DNA of 54,460 nucleotides from Ruminococcus sp. (GTDB taxonomy: Bacteria > Bacillota > Clostridia > Oscillospirales > Acutalibacteraceae): NCBI GenBank assembly GCA_017458105.1, contig JAFTGC010000005.1, positions 111,824 through 166,283 on the forward strand, read 5' to 3'. How positions within the stretch are numbered: position 1 is the first letter of the stretch; the number at the start of each line of letters is the position of its first letter. The translations under genes were made by a program, and so were the position numbers. The notes beneath the pieces were generated by a model. The model ran no database searches. It had not been told where the DNA came from and saw only the letters and a list, made by a program, of their open reading frames with translations. Positions 17,198-25,550 of this stretch are shown piece by piece.

Positions 17198-17929
17198 ATG
17201 GCAGTAGTATCTATGAAACAGCTCCTTGAAGCTGGCGTACACTTCGGTCATCAGACAAGAAGATGGAACCCTAAGATGGCAGAGTACATCTTCACAGAAA
17301 GAAACGGTATCTACATTATTGATTTGCAGAAAACCGTAAGAAAACTTGACGAGGCTTATAACTTCGTAAAAGAACTCACAGCAGACGGCAAGAGCATTCT
17401 TTTTGTTGGTACAAAGAAGCAGGCTCAGGAGTCTGTTAAAGAAGAAGCTACCAGAGCAGGTGCTTACTATGTAAACGCAAGATGGCTCGGTGGTATGATG
17501 ACAAACTTCACAACCATCAGAAGAAGAGTAGGCAGACTCAAACAGCTTCGTGCTATGGAGGCTGACGGTACATTTGATCTTCTTCCGAAAAAGGAAGTTG
17601 TTAAATTAAATCTTGAGATTGAAAAGCTCGAGAAGTTCCTCGGCGGTATTGAGGATATGGTAGAGCTTCCTGGTGCTCTCTTTATCATCGACCCAAGAAA
17701 GGAAAGAATTGCTGTAGCAGAGGCTAAAAAGCTCAACATTCCTATTGTTGCTATTGTTGACACCAACTGCGACCCTGACGAAATTGACTATGTAATCCCT
17801 GGTAACGACGACGCTATCCGTGCCGTTAAACTTATTTCAGGTGCAATTGCTGACGCTGTTATTGAAGGCAGAGAAGGTCAGACAGGTGCTGCTGAGGTTG
17901 AAGAAACAACTGAAGAAGAAGCAGAGTAA
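17198..17929 (+). CDS. rpsB: 30S ribosomal protein S2
   Basis: 243 residues, ATG 17198 with AAGGAGG upstream. S2 landmarks: [58 protein letters not shown] and [13 protein letters not shown] followed by [14 protein letters not shown]. An acidic tail ([11 protein letters not shown]) ends it. First gene of the classic rpsB-tsf operon. Confidence 0.99.
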   Translation: MAVVSMKQLLEAGVHFGHQTRRWNPKMAEYIFTERNGIYIIDLQKTVRKLDEAYNFVKELTADGKSILFVGTKKQAQESVKEEATRAGAYYVNARWLGGMMTNFTTIRRRVGRLKQLRAMEADGTFDLLPKKEVVKLNLEIEKLEKFLGGIEDMVELPGALFIIDPRKERIAVAEAKKLNIPIVAIVDTNCDPDEIDYVIPGNDDAIRAVKLISGAIADAVIEGREGQTGAAEVEETTEEEAE

Positions 17930-17952
17930 TCCGCTTTATGCGTTAAAATATG

Positions 17953-18018
17953 GGCTGTAGTCCTCACAGCCTGTTCGGCATATGCCGACAAATGGCACAT
18001 TTGTGTTGGCGAGGTACA
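17953..18018 (+). promoter_or_regulatory. Hairpins in the rpsB-tsf intercistronic region
   Basis: GGCTGT/ACAGCC (17953-17958 with 17966-17971) and the palindrome TCGGCATATGCCGA (17975-17988). No T run follows the first, so it is not a plain terminator; it may tune the S2:EF-Ts ratio by attenuation or RNA processing. Confidence 0.4.
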
Positions 18019-18043
18019 ATTTTTTGAAAGGAAAAGATAAATT

Positions 18044-18958
18044 ATGGCATCATTTACAGCTAAAGATGTAAAGGCTTTAAGAGAACAAACCGGCTGCGGT
18101 ATGATGGACTGTAAAAAGGCATTGGTTGAAGCAGACGGCGATATGGACAAGGCTGTTGACTTTTTGAGAGAGCAGGGTCTTGCAAAGCAGGCTAAAAAGG
18201 CAGGCAGAATTGCTGCTGAGGGTATCGCTTATGCAGTAACTTCAGACGACCTTAAGAAGGGTGTAGTTATTGAAGTTAATGCAGAAACAGACTTTGTTGC
18301 AAAGAACGAAGATTTCAAAAACTTTGTTAAGACTTGTGCACAGACTGTTATGGATAATGCTCCTGCTGATGTTGAAGCATTGCTCGCAACTCAGGCAAGC
18401 GGTTCTGACAAAACAGTTGCAGAGCTTCTTCAGGAGAAAGTTCTCGTTATCGGCGAGAATATCCAGCTCCGTCGTTTTAAGTTGCTTGAGGGTGCTTGTG
18501 TAGCTTATGTTCATGCTGGCGGTGTAATCGGCGTTCTCGTAAACTTCGATACAGACCTTGCTGATAAGGCTGAGTTTGTAACATATGGTAAGGATATTGC
18601 AATGCAGATTGCAGCACTTAACACACCGTATCTTACAAGAGATGATGTTCCTGCTGATGTTATTGAACATGAGAAGGAAGTTATGAAGGCTGAGGTTATC
18701 AACTCCGGTAAGCCTGCAGCAATTGCAGATAAGATTGTTCTCGGCAAAATCGGTAAATTCTATAAGGAAAACTGTCTTCTTGAGCAGGCATTTGTTAAAG
18801 AAAACAAGATTTCTGTTCAGCAATATACCGACAATACAGCTAAGGCTCTTGGCGGTTCTATTGCTATCAAAGAGTTCGTTCGCTTTGAAAAGGGCGAAGG
18901 CATTGAGAAGAGAAACGATGACTTTGCAGCTGAAGTTGCAGCAGCCGTTGGTAAATAA
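18044..18958 (+). CDS. tsf: Elongation factor Ts
   Basis: 304 residues, ATG 18044 after GAAAGGAAAAG. The N-terminal UBA-like domain reads TAKDVKALREQTGCGMMDCK and KALVEADGDMDKAVDFLRE, followed by the core motif VIEVNAETDFVAKNEDF, which contacts EF-Tu for GDP release. The C-terminal dimer/second subdomain is complete. Cotranscribed with rpsB; a terminator follows 20 bases after the stop. Confidence 0.99.
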   Translation: MASFTAKDVKALREQTGCGMMDCKKALVEADGDMDKAVDFLREQGLAKQAKKAGRIAAEGIAYAVTSDDLKKGVVIEVNAETDFVAKNEDFKNFVKTCAQTVMDNAPADVEALLATQASGSDKTVAELLQEKVLVIGENIQLRRFKLLEGACVAYVHAGGVIGVLVNFDTDLADKAEFVTYGKDIAMQIAALNTPYLTRDDVPADVIEHEKEVMKAEVINSGKPAAIADKIVLGKIGKFYKENCLLEQAFVKENKISVQQYTDNTAKALGGSIAIKEFVRFEKGEGIEKRNDDFAAEVAAAVGK

Positions 18959-18977
18959 TTTTTATCTGAAAAATATT

Positions 18978-19007
18978 GGGTTGTGCCATCTGGGTACAAC
19001 CCTTTTT
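18978..19007 (+). terminator. Terminator after tsf
   Basis: GGGTTGT (18978-18984) and ACAACCC (18996-19002) then TTTTT. Confidence 0.9.
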
Positions 19008-19036
19008 ATGTGTAATTTATTAAATAAATATTTGTA

Positions 19037-19065
19037 TTGCAAAATATACTTAGCAGTGTTATAAT
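19037..19065 (+). promoter_or_regulatory. Promoter of the phosphatase-rimI-tsaD operon
   Basis: TTGCAA (19037-19042), 17 bases, TATAAT (19060-19065). Confidence 0.7.
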
Positions 19066-19088
19066 CTAGTTATAGGAGAGTGTTTTTT

Positions 19089-19553
19089 ATGAGAAAAATA
19101 TTGTATGTATGTACCGGCAACACCTGCCGTTCTCCCATGGCTGCCGGTATTTTTAATAAATATGCTGAAAAATATAATTTTGATGTTCGTGCAGAAAGTG
19201 CTGGTCTTGATACTGTTGACGGTTTGCCTGCTTCCGAAAATGCAGTAAAGGTGTGTCAAGAAATCGGGGTAGACATAAGCGAGCACAGGTCTAAACGCTT
19301 TCAGGAGTGCAATCCCGATGATTATCTAAGAATTTGCACAATGAACTTTGACCATACCGATAAGTTAATTGAGTTTGGTGTACCTGTAAACAAAATTGAG
19401 GTTACCACGGGTGCCGACCATGGAATCCCTGATCCTTACGGATTTGGAATGGGCATTTACCGTTCGTGTCGTGATATAATAAAAAGAAGTATCGAGGACT
19501 TTTTTGAAAACCGTTTTGAAGATGTACAGGAAGAACTAAATGACGATAAATAA
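19089..19553 (+). CDS. Low-molecular-weight protein tyrosine/arginine phosphatase
   Basis: 154 residues, start ATG 19089 after AGGAGAG. The P-loop VCTGNTCRSPMA carries the CX5R catalytic signature; the Thr after Asn is the feature that favours phospho-arginine in YwlE-type enzymes (in tyrosine phosphatases it is usually Ile or Leu). The general acid loop is DHGIPDPYGFGMGIYRSCRD, with the DP motif. Thus a YwlE-like protein-arginine phosphatase is more likely, though no McsB kinase is visible here. It overlaps rimI by 14 bases and heads a three-gene operon. Confidence 0.9.
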   Translation: MRKILYVCTGNTCRSPMAAGIFNKYAEKYNFDVRAESAGLDTVDGLPASENAVKVCQEIGVDISEHRSKRFQECNPDDYLRICTMNFDHTDKLIEFGVPVNKIEVTTGADHGIPDPYGFGMGIYRSCRDIIKRSIEDFFENRFEDVQEELNDDK

Positions 19554-19974
19554 AATGAGCGGTGCAAATACTCATTTGGTAAAGCAGATTGAAGACGAGT
19601 GCTTTTCTCGTCCATGGTCTTTAATGAGTATAGAGGCAGAGTTGAATAAGCCTGGTTCATGCTTTTATGTTGTAGAAAAAGACGGTGAGGCTGTTGGCTA
19701 TGTTGGGTTTAATATGGTGCTTGATGAGGGCTATATTGCAAATCTGGCTGTAAGGGAAAATTTCCGTAGAAACGGTGTGGCAAAATCTCTGTTGAGTAAA
19801 GTTATTGATATTGCAAAAGAAAACAACCTTGCCTTTGTTACGCTTGAGGTAAGGCAGAGCAATACCGCCGCAATCGCACTGTATTCAGAATTTGGCTTTG
19901 AACTGCAAGGTAGGCGAAAGAACTTCTACCGTGACCCGGTCGAAGATGGATTAATTTTAACTAAATTTCTTTAG
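19540..19974 (+). CDS. rimI: Ribosomal-protein-alanine N-acetyltransferase
   Basis: 144 residues. ATG 19540 is chosen over an internal ATG at 19555 because AGGAAG precedes it and no ribosome site precedes the other; this makes a 14-base overlap with the phosphatase gene. GNAT fold: CFSRPWSLMSIEAELN, YIANLAVRENFRRNGVAKSL (acetyl-CoA loop RRNGVAK), FVTLEVRQSNTAAIALYSEF and GRRKNFY. RimI acetylates the N-terminal Ala of S18, and is a standard neighbour of tsaD. Confidence 0.94.
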   Translation: MTINKMSGANTHLVKQIEDECFSRPWSLMSIEAELNKPGSCFYVVEKDGEAVGYVGFNMVLDEGYIANLAVRENFRRNGVAKSLLSKVIDIAKENNLAFVTLEVRQSNTAAIALYSEFGFELQGRRKNFYRDPVEDGLILTKFL

Positions 19975-19984
19975 AGGAAATATA

Positions 19985-20995
19985 ATGAAAATATTGGGAA
20001 TTGAAAGCTCCTGTGACGAAACCGCTGCTTCAGTGGTTGAGGATGGACGCGTTGTTCTGTCAAATGTAATAACAAGTTCCGTAGAGGAGCAAAAGTTGTA
20101 CGGAGGGGTTGTTCCCGAGATAGCTTCCCGCCGTCATGCGGAGTGTATCAGTCAGGTTGTTAAAAAGGCACTTGACGATGCCAATGTAACTATTGACGAA
20201 ATCGAAGCTGTTGGCGTAACTCATGCACCGGGGCTTATCGGTGCTTTACTGGTAGGGGTAAATTTTGCTAAAGGTCTTGCTTATGCTTCAGAAAAACCGT
20301 TAGTGCCTACTCACCACTTAAGAAGCCATATTGCGTCCAATTATATCACTGACACGGAATTGAAACCGCCGTTTTTGTGCCTTGTCGTTTCCGGAGGTCA
20401 CAGTCATATTGTAAGGGTAAACAGCTACACAAATATGGAGATAGTCGGCAGAACCCGTGATGATGCCGCAGGCGAAGCCTTTGACAAGGCGGCACGAACA
20501 ATGGGAATGCCTTATCCGGGAGGAATTTCTATGGATATAGAGGCAGAAAAGGGTGACCCTTTTGCGTTCACCTTGCCAAGACCTGTGGTCAATGATTCGC
20601 CGTATGATTTCTCATTCAGCGGACTCAAAACAGCAATAATCAATACCATACATAATGCACAACAAAAGGGAATAGAACTTCCGAAAGAAGATTTGTGTGC
20701 TTCATTCAGATATGCAGTGGTAGATTGTTTAGTTACTAATTTTATGAAAGCCGCTGAGGATTTTAAAGAGGACACACTTGTTATAGCCGGTGGAGTATCA
20801 GCAAATTCACTGTTACGCAGAAGATTAAGGGATGAATGCAACAAACACGGTTATAAATTTTTTATGCCTAATAAAGCATATTGCGGAGACAACGCTGCAA
20901 TGGTGGCAAGTCAGGCGTATTATGAATACCTTGATAGCAATATAGCACAGTATGATTTAAATGCGGTTGCTACATTACCAATAGATTATAGGTGA
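19985..20995 (+). CDS. tsaD: tRNA N6-threonylcarbamoyladenosine transferase TsaD
   Basis: 336 residues, ATG 19985 after TAGAGGAAA, 10 bases after rimI. ASKHA-fold landmarks: LGIESSCDETAASVV, VPEIASRRHAECIS (first metal His), LRSHIASN (second metal His), LVVSGGHSHI, GRTRDDAAGEAFDKAARTMG and CGDNAAMVA. TsaD transfers the threonylcarbamoyl group to A37 of ANN-decoding tRNAs, together with TsaB and TsaE, which are not in this window. No terminator is apparent before the next promoter. Confidence 0.98.
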   Translation: MKILGIESSCDETAASVVEDGRVVLSNVITSSVEEQKLYGGVVPEIASRRHAECISQVVKKALDDANVTIDEIEAVGVTHAPGLIGALLVGVNFAKGLAYASEKPLVPTHHLRSHIASNYITDTELKPPFLCLVVSGGHSHIVRVNSYTNMEIVGRTRDDAAGEAFDKAARTMGMPYPGGISMDIEAEKGDPFAFTLPRPVVNDSPYDFSFSGLKTAIINTIHNAQQKGIELPKEDLCASFRYAVVDCLVTNFMKAAEDFKEDTLVIAGGVSANSLLRRRLRDECNKHGYKFFMPNKAYCGDNAAMVASQAYYEYLDSNIAQYDLNAVATLPIDYR

Positions 20996-21031
20996 GCAAT
21001 AAAATAAATAAAAAAATTTTTAAAAAAAGTG

Positions 21032-21060
21032 TTGACATTTAAGGGGAAATAGTGTATTAT
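21032..21060 (+). promoter_or_regulatory. Promoter of the Val-Asp-Gly tRNA operon
   Basis: TTGACA (21032-21037), 17 bases, TATTAT (21055-21060). An A/T tract upstream (about 21001-21029) matches that of the second tRNA operon and looks like an UP element. Confidence 0.85.
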
Positions 21061-21093
21061 AGTTCTTGTCGCTGAGAGATACGGCGACGATGT

Positions 21094-21169
21094 GGGAGCA
21101 TAGCTCAGCTGGGAGAGCATCTGCCTTACAAGCAGAGGGTCATAGGTTCGAGCCCTATTGTTCCCACCA
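21094..21169 (+). tRNA. tRNA-Val (TAC anticodon)
   Basis: Cloverleaf with acceptor GGGAGCA pairing TGTTCCC (one G-T pair), D arm AGCTCAGCTGGGAGAGCA, anticodon loop CTTACAA, T arm GGTTCGAGCC, encoded CCA end at 21167-21169. Confidence 0.95.
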
Positions 21170-21176
21170 CTTTTTT

Positions 21177-21253
21177 GGCCCGGTAGTTCAGTTGGTTAGA
21201 ACGCCAGCCTGTCACGCTGGAGGTCGTCGGTTCGAGCCCGATTCGGGTCGCCA
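21177..21253 (+). tRNA. tRNA-Asp (GTC anticodon)
   Basis: Acceptor GGCCCGG region pairing with TCGGGTC, anticodon loop CTGTCAC, T loop GGTTCGAGCC, encoded CCA. Second gene of the operon. Confidence 0.95.
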
Positions 21254-21258
21254 AAATT

Positions 21259-21334
21259 GCGGATGTAGCTCATCTGGTAGAGCGCCACCTTGCCAAGGTG
21301 GAGGTAGCGGGTTCGAGCCCCGTCATCCGCTCCA
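21259..21334 (+). tRNA. tRNA-Gly (GCC anticodon)
   Basis: Acceptor GCGGATG with CATCCGC, anticodon loop TTGCCAA, T loop GGTTCGAGCC, encoded CCA. Third gene of the operon. Confidence 0.95.
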
Positions 21335-21340
21335 TAACTT

Positions 21341-21370
21341 AAAGGACATCGTTTGGTGTCCTTTATTTTT
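21341..21370 (+). terminator. Terminator of the first tRNA operon
   Basis: AAAGGACA (21341-21348) and TGTCCTTT (21357-21364) followed by ATTTTT. Confidence 0.88.
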
Positions 21371-21410
21371 ATAATAAAAATTTATATATTATTAAGGAAT
21401 GGAAAATATT

Positions 21411-21899
21411 ATGGAGCCTCAAAGTATTGTACATCCGTTTCCGCCTCTTTATAACAAAAATTCAAAGTCACTTATTTTAGGTAGTTTTCCGTCAGTAAAA
21501 TCTCGTGAAGAAATGTTCTTTTACGGACACCCTCAAAACCGCTTTTGGAAGCTTATTGCTATGCTTTATGACGAAAATATACCGCAGAATATTGAAGAAA
21601 AGACTGAACTAATACTCTCAAATAACCTCGCCCTTTGGGATTCCATTCATTCCTGTACAATAATTGGTTCAAGTGACAGTTCGGTTAGAGATGTTATTCC
21701 TAATGACTTGAGTGTAATACTTAAAAACAGCCGTATTGACCGCATTTTCTGTAACGGTGCATTATCATATAAAATGTATCAAAAGTATATATTTCCTTCT
21801 ACCGGAATAGATGCAGTCAAGCTCCCTTCTACCAGTCCTGCAAATGCGGCATTTTCAATTGAAAGACTTATTGAAAATTGGAAAATAATCCTTGAATAA
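21411..21899 (+). CDS. DNA-deoxyinosine (hypoxanthine) glycosylase, UDG family 6
   Basis: 162 residues if started at ATG 21411; an in-frame ATG at 21399 touches the AAGGA ribosome site (21394-21398) and is less likely, though 21411 has a long 12-base spacing. Family 6 UDG motifs: LILGSFPSVKSR, EMFFYGHPQNRFWKLI (the base-binding pocket), SNNLALWDSIHSC, and LPSTSPANA near the end. Enzymes of this type remove deaminated adenine from DNA. The gene follows the tRNA terminator and precedes corA by 27 bases, so they may share a transcript. Confidence 0.88.
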   Translation: MEPQSIVHPFPPLYNKNSKSLILGSFPSVKSREEMFFYGHPQNRFWKLIAMLYDENIPQNIEEKTELILSNNLALWDSIHSCTIIGSSDSSVRDVIPNDLSVILKNSRIDRIFCNGALSYKMYQKYIFPSTGIDAVKLPSTSPANAAFSIERLIENWKIILE

Positions 21900-21926
21900 C
21901 ATTTTTTGAGCGGAAAGGAGTATCTG

Positions 21927-22844
21927 ATGTATTATTTAATAGGCGAAACATTGTCAGAGGTATCTAAAGAAAAAATCAAATTCAGTGATGCTCAATATGT
22001 TGCAATTTTATCAACAGAAGAATGGGCGAATGAAAAAGATAACTTTGATATGGGTATTGATATCGAGCTTGAAACTATCGAAATTCACACCACTAAAGCA
22101 GAAGTAAATTACGATTCACTTACAGGTACTTTTTGTATTCCTGACAGAAGTAATCTGTTGGAAAGCGAAAAGAAGTTTGCATTTGCCCTTGATGAAAAAG
22201 GGATAGTTTTTATTGATGACAGTGGCACGGCTAAAGAGATAATTGAAAAAGTTCAGAGGTCAAAAAAATGGCGGTTGCCAAGCCTTGAGCGATTGTTATA
22301 TGATTTTTTGGAACAGATTGTAAAATATGACCGTGATTTTTTAGAAAAATTTGACCGTGAACTCGACTCTATGGAAATTGCGATAATTAACGAAAAAGAT
22401 GAAGTGACATTAGAACGTGTAAATGAAATACGGGGCGGAATCAGAGATATGAGGATTCACTATGAGCAGCTTTTGGATTTCAGTCAAGAATTGGAAGAAA
22501 ACGAAAACAACTTCTTTAAGCACGAACATCTTAGGTATTTTCGACTGTTTTCAAGCCGAATTGAAAGACTCCGTGATTCAACGGTTGCAATAGGCGACCA
22601 CACAATACAGATTCGTGATATATACAAGTCACACCTTGATATTAAGCAAAACCGTATTATGACGGTTCTAACTGTTGTTACAACAATTTTTATGCCTCTT
22701 ACTCTTATCGCAGGTTGGTACGGAATGAATTTTAAACATATGCCTGAACTGGAATCGGATTGGGGTTATCCCATTATAATTATTGTCAGTGTGTTGATTG
22801 TTTTGCTGAGTCTGCTGTTTTTCAAAAAGAAAAAGTGGTTGTAA
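21927..22844 (+). CDS. CorA-family magnesium/cobalt transporter
   Basis: 305 residues, ATG 21927 (AAAGGAG upstream; a TTG 21 bases earlier lies before that site). A long cytoplasmic helical domain (residues 1 to about 240) contains the coiled stalk LEQIVKYDRDFLEKFDREL. The first membrane helix ends in the family signature YGMN (GWYGMNFKHMPEL), followed by a short loop and the second helix (IIIIVSVLIVLLSLLFF) and a basic KKKKW tail. The two-helix, GMN signature identifies the pore of a CorA pentamer. The N-terminal domain is divergent from E. coli CorA. Confidence 0.92.
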   Translation: MYYLIGETLSEVSKEKIKFSDAQYVAILSTEEWANEKDNFDMGIDIELETIEIHTTKAEVNYDSLTGTFCIPDRSNLLESEKKFAFALDEKGIVFIDDSGTAKEIIEKVQRSKKWRLPSLERLLYDFLEQIVKYDRDFLEKFDRELDSMEIAIINEKDEVTLERVNEIRGGIRDMRIHYEQLLDFSQELEENENNFFKHEHLRYFRLFSSRIERLRDSTVAIGDHTIQIRDIYKSHLDIKQNRIMTVLTVVTTIFMPLTLIAGWYGMNFKHMPELESDWGYPIIIIVSVLIVLLSLLFFKKKKWL

Positions 22845-23035
22845 AATCTATTGCAAAATAACGATTTGATCGGTGTTTTATTTCATAAAATATTTTGTAT
22901 AATGTAAAAGATTGTACAGACTTAAACGGTTAGATTTACAGTATGAACTTATCTCATACTTTCATATAGCTTGACCCTCACGATATAAGAGGGAGATAAG
23001 AATTATATCAATAAAATAATCATTTTATAAAATAA
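22845..23035 (+). other. Intergenic region with alternative hairpins
   Basis: No gene. A -10-like TATAAT lies at about 22897-22902. Downstream, AGTATGA (22940-22946) pairs with TCATACT (22954-22960), while CTTATCTC (22948-22955) pairs with GAGATAAG (22993-23000) around an inner CCCTC/GAGGG stem. The two structures share bases and exclude each other. Confidence 0.4.
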
Positions 23036-23062
23036 AAAAGACTATATCAGTTAAGATATAGC
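23036..23062 (-). terminator. Terminator of the 58-residue protein gene
   Basis: On the minus strand CTATATC, 6-base loop, GATATAG (23061-23042) then a TTTTTTATTTT tract. Confidence 0.8.
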
Positions 23063-23063
23063 C

Positions 23064-23240
23064 CTATTTTCTTCTGTATTTTTTTAGAATTTTTCGTTTT
23101 TCCGCTTTTGATTTTCCGGTCAATTCTTTTAACATATTATCCATATCTTTTGGCGTATAAGTTTTATTGACTGGCTTTTCTGAATAATGTTTTGCCACAC
23201 CGAAAACTACGGCAACACATAAAACAAATAAAAATGGCAT
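23064..23240 (-). CDS. Small membrane-anchored protein, 58 residues
   Basis: Reading 23240 down to 23064 gives a 58-residue protein: a hydrophobic N-terminus (MPFLFVLCVAVVFGVAKHYS), then YTPKDMDNMLKELTGKSK and a very basic end (KRKILKKYRRK). The ribosome site GGAGGTTAT directly precedes ATG and a terminator follows the stop. The layout (one membrane helix, basic cytoplasmic tail) is clear; no family was recognised. Confidence 0.65.
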   Translation of the reverse strand: MPFLFVLCVAVVFGVAKHYSEKPVNKTYTPKDMDNMLKELTGKSKAEKRKILKKYRRK

Positions 23241-23379
23241 ATAACCTCCAATTTAAATATAGAAAGGTATGAATACAATAGATAAAGCCACAATAAATGT
23301 TTACCTTAGCAAGCTATTTTATAATTTATATTTTGTTATACAAATGCTTTATCATTCTTATTCATACTATCATTTCATG

Positions 23380-23817
23380 TTACCATTTGTATCCACATTT
23401 TTTGCACTCGAACTGTGACCGTGCAGTTTTACTAAATAATCCAAAAGTAAGTCCGTGTGCCGCCCTTTTCATTCCGCTGATTTTTGATATTTTGGTTGAG
23501 CCACAAGTTGGGCATTTGGGAACATTTTTTGATTGTGTATTATTAGTGGTATTATTTGTATATCGACCAAAATTGTGTTCTGGTGTATTTAGTATTGCTT
23601 TTTCTTTATCAAATAAAGGGTTCTGTTTTACTTCTTCTTCTATATAATCACTCCATTTAGATTGATTTCCACATTCTTCAAATGATTTTTTTTTATAATA
23701 ATCATAATCATATTTAGATTTAATCGGTATTATTTCTGAATGGCAACAAGTACAGATTGAAAAGGCTTTATGAACTATTTCACCACAATACGGACATGAA
23801 TAAATAAATTTTGACAT
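23380..23817 (-). CDS. Protein with zinc ribbons at both ends, unknown function
   Basis: 145 residues, start ATG 23817 with AAAGGAGAAAA upstream. N-terminal ribbon CPYCGEIVHKAFSICTCC, a polar middle (YDYDYYKKKS, NNTTNNTQS), and a second C-terminal ribbon CPTCGSTKISKISGMKRAA then CKKCGYKW. The final segment resembles small zinc-ribbon proteins that occur in Firmicutes genomes and mobile elements, often with the sequence GLTFGLFSKTARSQ (from memory). Cytoplasmic. Function not known. Confidence 0.7.
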   Translation of the reverse strand: MSKFIYSCPYCGEIVHKAFSICTCCHSEIIPIKSKYDYDYYKKKSFEECGNQSKWSDYIEEEVKQNPLFDKEKAILNTPEHNFGRYTNNTTNNTQSKNVPKCPTCGSTKISKISGMKRAAHGLTFGLFSKTARSQFECKKCGYKW

Positions 23818-23900
23818 AATTTTTCTCCTTTTTATTTTATAATAACATATTTTGTTAAACTTTTCAAGAACTTTTTATGTAATTTCAAGCTTTATTTAGT

Positions 23901-24626
23901 TTGTTTTTTACTACTATCGAAGATGAAGGTTTAAAAATACAAAGTATATTTACTGGGATAGTTAAACAAATTAAAGGTGTATCTAATGACAAAAGTCATA
24001 TACGTGTTGATGGCACTTCTATTAAAGCGGATGCTGAGAATATTAAACATTATTTTGACTTAATAAATGATGGTACATCTGCCGAAGAAGCATTTTCTGC
24101 CAGTATGCGAGAATCATCTGTTGCAGCTCAAGATTTCGTTAATAGTTTAAATGCAACAGGCATGAAAAAGAAGGTTATTGAACAAAAGATAAAAGAATTT
24201 GAAGTACAAAGAAGGCAGGCTAAAGTTGCAACCTTAGCAGAAAATGCTACACCGGCAGATATTAAAAAACTAATTAATGAATATAACTCCGGGATGAAAT
24301 CATGTGGTTTACAACAAAAAGAATATACGAAAGCTGTCTCACAAGGTAATGCTGTTTTAGGTAAATATTTAACTAATGTTAAACAAGGTGATGCTACATT
24401 TTCCGGATATGTTCGTAGTCTTGTACGTTCAAAATTAGCAACAATAGGTTTACAGGCTGCTACTACGCTCTTAAATACAGCCTTGACGATGGGAATTAGT
24501 TACGGTATTTCGTTGTTGATTTCCCAAATTGATGACTTGATTCACCATAATGAAATTTATTTGCAACATAGTGTAGGTAACTGTTTAATAGATAACTTGC
24601 TCGACAGTTCAAAAGCTCAAGATTAA
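23901..24626 (+). pseudogene. Truncated fragment of a large coiled membrane-associated protein
   Basis: A 241-codon open frame without a credible start: the first possible codon (TTG 23901) has no ribosome site, and it begins mid-domain (TTIEDEGLKIQSIFTGIVKQ). The middle is helical and charged. The end has ISYGISLLISQIDDLIHHNE, a pattern I associate with large tape-measure-like or surface proteins of Clostridia, where it leads into a long coiled coil; here it runs into a short unrelated tail and stops. Both ends therefore look lost. It lies in an accessory stretch beside a tRNA integration hot spot. Confidence 0.5.
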
Positions 24627-24816
24627 CTGTAGTTTTCTTTCTGTACATTTTCGGCTATGAATAAATTACTTTCGTGAAAATCGTATTGCCCTAAATGAGT
24701 GATACGACAGGGTTTGATTTGATAATAAAAATTTTTTAAAAAAATAATAATTTCCTCTTTATTTTTTGTGTAAAATGTGTTATTATTATATAAACATTAA
24801 TTTGGAGGTTTTAATT

Positions 24817-25191
24817 ATGGATAACAAAAGTAAAAATAAACTTTTTACAATCGCAGGAGCAATAGCAGCGGCAACGGTAACAACAGCAACAGTTGTTTTT
24901 TCTGTGAAAAAGATAAAGAACAAAAAAGCTAAAAAAGTTCATTATCTTCCTGAAACAGCAGAATCTGCACAAAATAAAGAAAATGAAACAGTTGCTGATA
25001 CGGATGAAGTTACAGTTGAAGAAAATGTGACTAAGGAATCTGCTGAAGCGGAACAAATTAAAAACGATATACGAGAAAAAGCAACTAATTCATCTAAAAC
25101 AAAATCCGAAACGGTTTCAGAAAATGCAAAGTCAATTAGAGATATACTGTCTTCTGATGAAGTTGAGATAGACTCAATTAATGAACTTTGA
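24817..25191 (+). CDS. Single-pass membrane protein with acidic tail, unknown function
   Basis: 124 residues from ATG 24817 (GGAGG 24804-24808; an upstream in-frame start lies before it). A basic N-terminus (DNKSKNKL) precedes one membrane segment at residues 8-29 (IAGAIAAATVTTATVVFSV), followed by a basic stop-transfer KKIKNKKAKK and a long acidic, Glu/Thr/Ser-rich tail ending DEVEIDSINEL. No family recognised. It stands between the fragment above and the second tRNA operon. Confidence 0.6.
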   Translation: MDNKSKNKLFTIAGAIAAATVTTATVVFSVKKIKNKKAKKVHYLPETAESAQNKENETVADTDEVTVEENVTKESAEAEQIKNDIREKATNSSKTKSETVSENAKSIRDILSSDEVEIDSINEL

Positions 25192-25234
25192 TTTTTATCC
25201 GACAAAATAAATTAAAAAAATTTTTAAAAAAGTG

Positions 25235-25263
25235 TTGACAAATTAAGCCATATAAGCTATAAT
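25235..25263 (+). promoter_or_regulatory. Promoter of the Arg-His-Lys-Gln tRNA operon with UP-like element
   Basis: TTGACA (25235-25240), 17 bases, TATAAT (25258-25263): full consensus. The A/T tract before it (25203-25232) is almost the same as that of the first tRNA operon. Confidence 0.9.
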
Positions 25264-25315
25264 GTAAAAGCTGTCGAGAGAGGGAATACCCCAAAAGACA
25301 AAGGCAGTGAAAATT

Positions 25316-25392
25316 GCGCTGGTAGCTCAGCTGGATAGAGCAACTGCCTTCTAAGCAGTAGGTCAGGGGTTCGAGTCCCTTCCAGCGCGCCA
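25316..25392 (+). tRNA. tRNA-Arg (TCT anticodon)
   Basis: Acceptor GCGCTGG with CCAGCGC, anticodon loop CTTCTAA, T loop GGTTCGAGTCC, encoded CCA. Confidence 0.95.
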
Positions 25393-25395
25393 TAT

Positions 25396-25473
25396 GGTGG
25401 GTATAGCTTAGTTGGTTAAAGCGCCAGTTTGTGGCACTGGAGACCATCGGTTCGAATCCGATTATCCACCCCA
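25396..25473 (+). tRNA. tRNA-His (GTG anticodon)
   Basis: Acceptor GTGGGTA with TATCCAC, extra G-1 at 25396 opposite C73 as in histidine tRNAs, anticodon loop TTGTGGC, encoded CCA. Confidence 0.93.
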
Positions 25474-25474
25474 T

Positions 25475-25550
25475 GATCCATTAGCTCAGTTGGCAGAGCA
25501 CTTGACTTTTAATCAAGGTGTCCGGAGTTCGAATCTCCGATGGGTCACCA
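25475..25550 (+). tRNA. tRNA-Lys (TTT anticodon), intact copy at the prophage junction
   Basis: Acceptor GATCCAT with ATGGGTC, anticodon loop CTTTTAA, T loop AGTTCGAATCT, encoded CCA. From its anticodon loop (25506) onward the sequence is repeated at 32774, so the prophage boundary falls inside this gene. Confidence 0.95.

Noticed and set aside
19555-19974. Later start for rimI
   Set aside because: ATG 19555 has no ribosome site, while ATG 19540 has AGGAAG at good spacing.
21066-21374. A 102-codon open frame across the first tRNA operon
   Set aside because: It reads through three clear tRNA cloverleaves; no ribosome site or protein family.
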